From Flavobacteriales bacterium (lineage in GTDB: Bacteria > Bacteroidota > Bacteroidia > Flavobacteriales > BACL11), in NCBI GenBank assembly GCA_002710495.1, contig PAKE01000054.1, forward strand, positions 1 to 11,670: a DNA stretch of 11,670 nt, given 5' to 3'. A program made the translations under genes and the position numbers. This document shows positions 8,052-11,670 of the stretch, piece by piece (position 1 is the stretch's first letter; every line of letters begins with the position of its first letter). The notes under the pieces are model-generated. The model was given only the letters and a program-made list of their open reading frames with translations, ran no database searches and was not told the origin of the DNA.

Positions 8052-10151
8052 ATGGAACTTTTAAGTAATCCCATAGATTTTTTAGCTGGTGTTGGCCCTG
8101 CTAGGGCCGATTTACTGAAAAAAGAATTACGAATCTTTACTTATAGAGATTTACTTACTTATTACCCTTTCCGATATGTGGATAAAAGTAAAATATTTAA
8201 GATCTCTCAAATTGTTGATGATTTACCTTTTGTACAAATAAAAGGAAAAATAATGAAGTTTGAATATATTGGTAGAGGTAGAGCAAAACGATTAATTGCA
8301 CATCTGGAAGATGATACAGGACTAATAAAATTAGTTTGGTTTAAAGGTACAAGGTGGATAAAGAGCAGTTTAAAAATCAATACTGAATATCTGGTTTTTG
8401 GTAAACCAACTGCATTTAAGAACACTTTTAATATTGTTCATCCGGAAACAGATTTGTGGGAAGACTATAATAAAAAAGCACATGTTGGTTTACAGGGGGT
8501 GTATCATTCTTCCGAAAAACTTTCTACAAAAGGATTGAATAGCAGAGGGATTTTAAAACTGATAAAGAATTTACTTCCGTTACTTAAAAACGATATTGAA
8601 GAAACTCTTTCTGAGAAAATAATTAAGGAGTTGAATTTACCCTCAAAAGAGGAGTCTTTGGTTAATATCCATATTCCTAAAAACAACAATGATTTTATAC
8701 GGGCGCAAAAAAGATTGAAATTTGAAGAGTTTTTCTTTTTACAACTGCATTTATTGAAACTGAAATTAATCCGAAAAAAGAAACTAAAAGGATATCCTTT
8801 TCCCATTATTGGAGATAATTTTAATGAGTTTTACAATAATCATATTCCGTTCGAACTTACCGGTGCGCAAAAAAGAGTGCTGAAAGAAATACGAAAAGAT
8901 GTTCAGGGATCTGCTCAAATGAACCGATTACTACAAGGGGATGTTGGGAGTGGTAAAACTTTGGTGGCATTTTTGAGCATGCTTATGGCGGTGGATAATG
9001 GATTTCAGGCTTGTATAATGGCACCAACCGAAATATTGGCACAACAACATTTGGTAACTATTTCGGACTTTACCAAAAATATGAATTTAGAAGTAGGAGT
9101 GCTTACAGGTTCTAGTAAAACTAAACAGAGAATAGAATTGCATGAAAAATTAGAAAATGGAGAGATAAATATCCTTATCGGTACGCATGCACTTTTAGAA
9201 GATAAAGTAAAATTCAACAATCTTGGTTTAGTAATTATTGACGAGCAGCACAGGTTTGGAGTATCTCAAAGATCAAAATTATGGAAGAAAAACGACTATC
9301 CTCCACATGTGTTGGTGATGACGGCAACTCCTATCCCCCGAACTTTATCCATGACCTTGTATGGAGATTTGGAGGTTTCGGTAATTGATGAAATGCCCCC
9401 AGGTAGGAAAGAAGTGAAAACAGTGTGGAGAACAGATTCTAATCGATTAAAAGTAATTGGTTTTATTAGGAAACAAATAAAATTAGGAAGGCAGATTTAT
9501 ATTGTTTTTCCTCTTATAAAAGAGAGTGAAACATTAGATTATAAGAACTTAATGGATGGATATGAAACTTTAGTAAGGGATTTTCCTCTACCGGAATACC
9601 AAGTTTCTATTGTTCACGGACAGATGAAAGCAGAAGATAAGGAATATGAGATGAAACGATTTGTGGATGGAACAACTGATATTATGGTTGCTACTACAGT
9701 CATTGAAGTTGGGGTAAACGTTCCGAATGCATCTGTAATGATTATTGAAAGTGCTGAGCGTTTTGGTCTTTCTCAGTTGCATCAACTTAGGGGTAGAGTA
9801 GGCAGGGGAGCAGAACAATCGTATTGTATACTTATGAGTGGAAACAAAATAAGTAATGAAGGAAAAGAAAGATTGAAAACCATGGTAGAAACTTCTGACG
9901 GATTTAAGATATCTGAGGTAGATTTACGTTTGAGAGGAGCAGGAGATATGATGGGAACCAAACAATCTGGAGCGTTGCAATTTAAAATTGCAGATTTAGT
10001 AAAAGATAGCAATATTTTAGAGTATTCTAGAAGTGTAGCTATTAAATTATTGGAAGAAGATGAAAACCTAGAAAAAGAAGAAAATAAAAATATTCTAAAA
10101 TCATATATACCTTATGCCAAAGAAAGGAATAATTGGATTAGAATTTCATGA
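8052..10151 (+). CDS. recG: ATP-dependent DNA helicase RecG
   Basis: Protein of 699 residues, the normal length for RecG in Bacteroidota. It remodels stalled replication forks and branch-migrates Holliday junctions and other branched DNA. Domains in order: an N-terminal wedge region with an OB-fold (about 1-135; LAGVGPARADLL near 11-22 is the typical RecG start, and VQIKGKI and LVWF lie in the OB-fold), a linker helix region (to about 265), helicase domain 1 with Q-motif-like LTGAQKR (269-275), Walker A GDVGSGKT (296-303), DEQH box (397-400) and motif III TATPIPRT (424-431), then helicase domain 2 with VHGQMK (521-526), ATTVIEVGVNVPNA (547-560) and motif VI QLRGRVGRG (578-586). The C-terminal RecG block with DLRLRGAGDMMGTKQSG follows. 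All motifs are intact. ATG 8052 gives a full N-terminus. The gene reads convergently towards the SRP RNA gene. Confidence 0.97.
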   Translation: MELLSNPIDFLAGVGPARADLLKKELRIFTYRDLLTYYPFRYVDKSKIFKISQIVDDLPFVQIKGKIMKFEYIGRGRAKRLIAHLEDDTGLIKLVWFKGTRWIKSSLKINTEYLVFGKPTAFKNTFNIVHPETDLWEDYNKKAHVGLQGVYHSSEKLSTKGLNSRGILKLIKNLLPLLKNDIEETLSEKIIKELNLPSKEESLVNIHIPKNNNDFIRAQKRLKFEEFFFLQLHLLKLKLIRKKKLKGYPFPIIGDNFNEFYNNHIPFELTGAQKRVLKEIRKDVQGSAQMNRLLQGDVGSGKTLVAFLSMLMAVDNGFQACIMAPTEILAQQHLVTISDFTKNMNLEVGVLTGSSKTKQRIELHEKLENGEINILIGTHALLEDKVKFNNLGLVIIDEQHRFGVSQRSKLWKKNDYPPHVLVMTATPIPRTLSMTLYGDLEVSVIDEMPPGRKEVKTVWRTDSNRLKVIGFIRKQIKLGRQIYIVFPLIKESETLDYKNLMDGYETLVRDFPLPEYQVSIVHGQMKAEDKEYEMKRFVDGTTDIMVATTVIEVGVNVPNASVMIIESAERFGLSQLHQLRGRVGRGAEQSYCILMSGNKISNEGKERLKTMVETSDGFKISEVDLRLRGAGDMMGTKQSGALQFKIADLVKDSNILEYSRSVAIKLLEEDENLEKEENKNILKSYIPYAKERNNWIRIS

Positions 10152-10195
10152 TATTTAAATTTTATTATACTTAATAGTTTTTTTATGGCATAAAA

Positions 10196-10300
10196 TAAGG
10201 GTAAGCTACTTATATCGCACCGCTACAACCTAATACCCTTGCTACATTCCTGTCCTGGGGGAGTTAATAGGGAGCTGGTCGTACAAGACTTACCCTTACC
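10196..10300 (-). ncRNA. ffs: Signal recognition particle RNA, small bacterial (4.5S-like) type
   Basis: On the - strand the apical part reads CAGG-ACA-GGAA-TGT-AGCA. This is the SRP RNA helix 8 tip: a GGAA tetraloop closed by a 3-bp stem, then the symmetric loop with CAGG on the 5' side and AGCA on the 3' side that binds Ffh. The ends pair perfectly over 10 bp (TAAGGGTAAG at 10298-10289 with CTTACCCTTA at 10205-10196), and CCTA/TAGG and CCC/GGG pair further in, giving one long rod of about 105 nt without an Alu domain. The RNA scaffolds Ffh and its receptor FtsY for cotranslational membrane targeting. A consensus promoter ends 3 bases upstream of the proposed 5' end. After the closing stem the transcript continues UUUUAU, which may end it. 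The exact termini are approximate. Confidence 0.92.
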
Positions 10301-10302
10301 GG

Positions 10303-10334
10303 CAAAAATAATATTATTCTTCTCTTTTCAAAAC
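10303..10334 (-). promoter_or_regulatory. ffs: Consensus Bacteroidota promoter of the SRP RNA gene
   Basis: Reading the - strand, TTTTG within GTTTTG (10334-10329) is followed 18 bases later by TATTTTTG (10310-10303), an exact TAnnTTTG -7 element. With the usual spacing the first nucleotide would be G at 10300 or 10299, exactly where the terminal stem of the SRP RNA begins. This is the best promoter in the window and supports a primary sigma factor of the Bacteroidota type. Confidence 0.75.
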
Positions 10335-10347
10335 ATTTTCTCACTTC

Positions 10348-10365
10348 TATTTTTGTGTATATTTG
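10348..10365 (+). promoter_or_regulatory. Two overlapping candidate -7 elements upstream of the DUF4199 gene
   Basis: TATTTTTG (10348-10355) and TATATTTG (10358-10365) both match TAnnTTTG exactly and lie 26-36 bases before the ATG at 10392. Neither has a clear TTG at -33, only T-rich stretches. The region is divergent from the SRP RNA promoter, with the two starts less than 100 bases apart. Confidence 0.42.
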
Positions 10366-10391
10366 CCTAAATTAATTTTATAATATAATAG

Positions 10392-11573
10392 ATGGATACT
10401 AGAAAATTTGCAATGAATTATGGTGCTGTTTTGGGCTTATTTTTAGTTGCTATTGCAGTCATTATGTGGTCAGTAGGTGCTGATGATAAACAATCAGTTA
10501 TTCCTAATTTGTTAAATAATGGTATAACTATTGCATTTATTACTTATGCGATTATTCAGTATCGAGAGATTAATAATAATGGTTTTATTACTTATGCTGA
10601 ATCATTAAAGCTAGGAACTACTGTCGCCTTCTTCTCTTCAATTATCATGGCTTTCTATCAGTTCATCTATATTTCTTACCTTGATCCAAATTCTTTGAGT
10701 GAGATAATGAAGATTACTGAGCAATCTATGTTGGAATCAGACCCTGAAATATCAGATGAGAGATTGGATAAGGCTTTGCAAATGACAAGTAAGTTTATGC
10801 AACCTCATTGGATGATGATACTGGGAACGCTAGGGGGTACTTTTATGGGATTTCTTTATTCTTTAATTATTTCTATTTTTGTTAAAAAAACAGAAAATAT
10901 TATACATGAAGATTTAGAAACTTCAAAAGTAATTTTAGATTCTACTAAAGATGTATTTTTATCACAAGATAAACCACTTGAGTCTGCTATTATAAAGGAC
11001 GATACTATTACAAATCAAGATGTAAAGCAATGTCCTTTTTGTTTAGAGGAGATTAATAAAGAAGCAAGAAAATGCAAATTTTGTCACGAATATTTAGAAG
11101 AATTATCTGATAAGAATAATAATGTGTATGGAGAAGGTAAAGAAAGAAGTTTTCTTGCCTCAATGATGTATGTAATACTTTGGCCAATAGGAATATACTT
11201 AATGATTAAAGATAAAAAACCTTGGCATCAAACAACTATAGGAAAGATTTTACAAGTTTTAGTTTTTCCTTTAGGTCTGTATCTGATGTTTAGGATTCCA
11301 TATTTCCAAAAAAGAACTAGATATATAATTATAGGTATATTTATTGCTTATGTTTCGTTACTAGCATTAGTACCTAATAATACTAATACTTGTTCCTGTG
11401 TAGATGCAATTGCTAAGTTTGATGATGGTGGCGTAGAATATAGGGATTGCATAAAGAGATATTTAAATGCAGCTTTCAAGTACTATGAAAAAAATGATCC
11501 AACAAGAGATTTTACAAGTTCTGAAGGACTAGTACAAGACTACATAATGGAGCATTGTGATAAGAATGAATAA
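10392..11573 (+). CDS. DUF4199 membrane protein with an added zinc ribbon and C-terminal membrane/Cys-containing extension
   Basis: Protein of 393 residues. Residues 1-170 look like a complete DUF4199 protein: hydrophobic segments near 11-27, 43-57, 74-95 and 142-164, with YREINNNGFITYAESLKLG (57-75) as the recognisable core and a Met-rich helix around 104-136. Ordinary members end there, at about 170-180 residues. This one continues with a polar linker (165-210), a CPFC-x10-CKFC zinc ribbon (Cys214, 217, 228, 231), three more hydrophobic segments (about 254-272, 286-300, 311-327), and a polar tail with Cys334, 336, 353 and 389. WPIGIYLM (264-271) and FPLGLYLM (292-299) are near repeats. DUF4199 has no established function. 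The neighbour starting 9 bases downstream is a family 2 glycosyltransferase, an arrangement I recall from other flavobacteria, so a role with membrane lipid or glycan transfer is possible but unproven. Confidence 0.78.
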   Translation: MDTRKFAMNYGAVLGLFLVAIAVIMWSVGADDKQSVIPNLLNNGITIAFITYAIIQYREINNNGFITYAESLKLGTTVAFFSSIIMAFYQFIYISYLDPNSLSEIMKITEQSMLESDPEISDERLDKALQMTSKFMQPHWMMILGTLGGTFMGFLYSLIISIFVKKTENIIHEDLETSKVILDSTKDVFLSQDKPLESAIIKDDTITNQDVKQCPFCLEEINKEARKCKFCHEYLEELSDKNNNVYGEGKERSFLASMMYVILWPIGIYLMIKDKKPWHQTTIGKILQVLVFPLGLYLMFRIPYFQKRTRYIIIGIFIAYVSLLALVPNNTNTCSCVDAIAKFDDGGVEYRDCIKRYLNAAFKYYEKNDPTRDFTSSEGLVQDYIMEHCDKNE

Positions 11574-11582
11574 AATAACATT

Positions 11583-11670
11583 ATGAATATAACTATAGTA
11601 GTCCCGTTATTTAATGAGGAAGAATCTTTGCCAGAATTATGTGCTTGGATTGATAAAGTAATGCAAAAGA
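11583..11670 (+). CDS. Family 2 glycosyltransferase, N-terminal fragment (3' end outside window)
   Basis: The ATG at 11583 opens a frame that runs off the window after 29 codons. It begins MNITIVVPLFNEEESLPEL, the first beta strand and nucleotide-sugar-binding loop (VVPxFNEEESL) of GT-A fold family 2 enzymes, close to the dolichyl/undecaprenyl-phosphate mannosyl- or glucosyltransferase type. Such enzymes move a sugar from a nucleotide donor to a polyprenyl phosphate at the cytoplasmic membrane face. The donor, acceptor and any C-terminal membrane helices cannot be seen here. It starts only 9 bases after the stop of the DUF4199 gene, so the two are probably cotranscribed. Confidence 0.8.
   Translation, partial: MNITIVVPLFNEEESLPELCAWIDKVMQK

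Noticed and set aside
10181..10195. Inverted repeat TTTTAT-GGC-ATAAAA as a recG terminator
   Set aside because: The stem is only six A-T pairs, and on the + strand it is followed by AAAATAAGG rather than a T run. On the - strand it sits directly after the SRP RNA and is followed by A residues. It may be incidental.

Overview
The window looks like chromosomal DNA from a member of the Bacteroidota, most likely a marine-type flavobacterium. The evidence is very A+T-rich DNA, start codons with almost no Shine-Dalgarno sequences, promoter elements of the TAnnTTTG type, a type IX secretion C-terminal signal at the left edge, a TonB-dependent receptor with a carboxypeptidase-regulatory-like N-terminus, a methylmalonyl-CoA mutase next to a DivIC/FtsB-type gene, and a DUF4199 gene followed by a family 2 glycosyltransferase. 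I cannot name a genus.

Layout from left to right. Positions 2-91 hold the tail of a type IX-secreted protein, followed by an intrinsic terminator. Ornithine aminotransferase (rocD) occupies 179-1390. A three-gene metal-handling cluster follows on the + strand: a Cys-rich HYC_CC_PP-like small protein (1485-1937), a TonB-dependent receptor with a His-rich segment (2006-4267), and a secreted heavy-metal-associated domain protein (4287-4634). Convergent to it, on the - strand, is a probable two-gene operon. Its first gene is a DivIC/FtsB-like protein (7645-7947). Seven bases downstream is a 994-residue protein that fuses a degenerate, shortened MutA (small subunit) to a complete MutB (catalytic subunit) of methylmalonyl-CoA mutase (4653-7637). 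recG (8052-10151) diverges from this operon. The gap after recG holds an SRP (4.5S-like) RNA gene on the - strand with a strong promoter. The window ends with a DUF4199 protein carrying an extra zinc ribbon and a C-terminal extension (10392-11573), and the start of a glycosyltransferase gene (11583 to the edge).

The genes fall into separate functions: ornithine metabolism, probable uptake and relay of a soft metal across the outer membrane, cobalamin-dependent conversion of methylmalonyl-CoA to succinyl-CoA, DNA repair, and membrane protein targeting. I see no mobile element, CRISPR array, tRNA or defence system. The most unusual items are the single-chain MutA-MutB fusion and the DUF4199/zinc-ribbon fusion. 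Everything else fits an ordinary flavobacterial chromosome.
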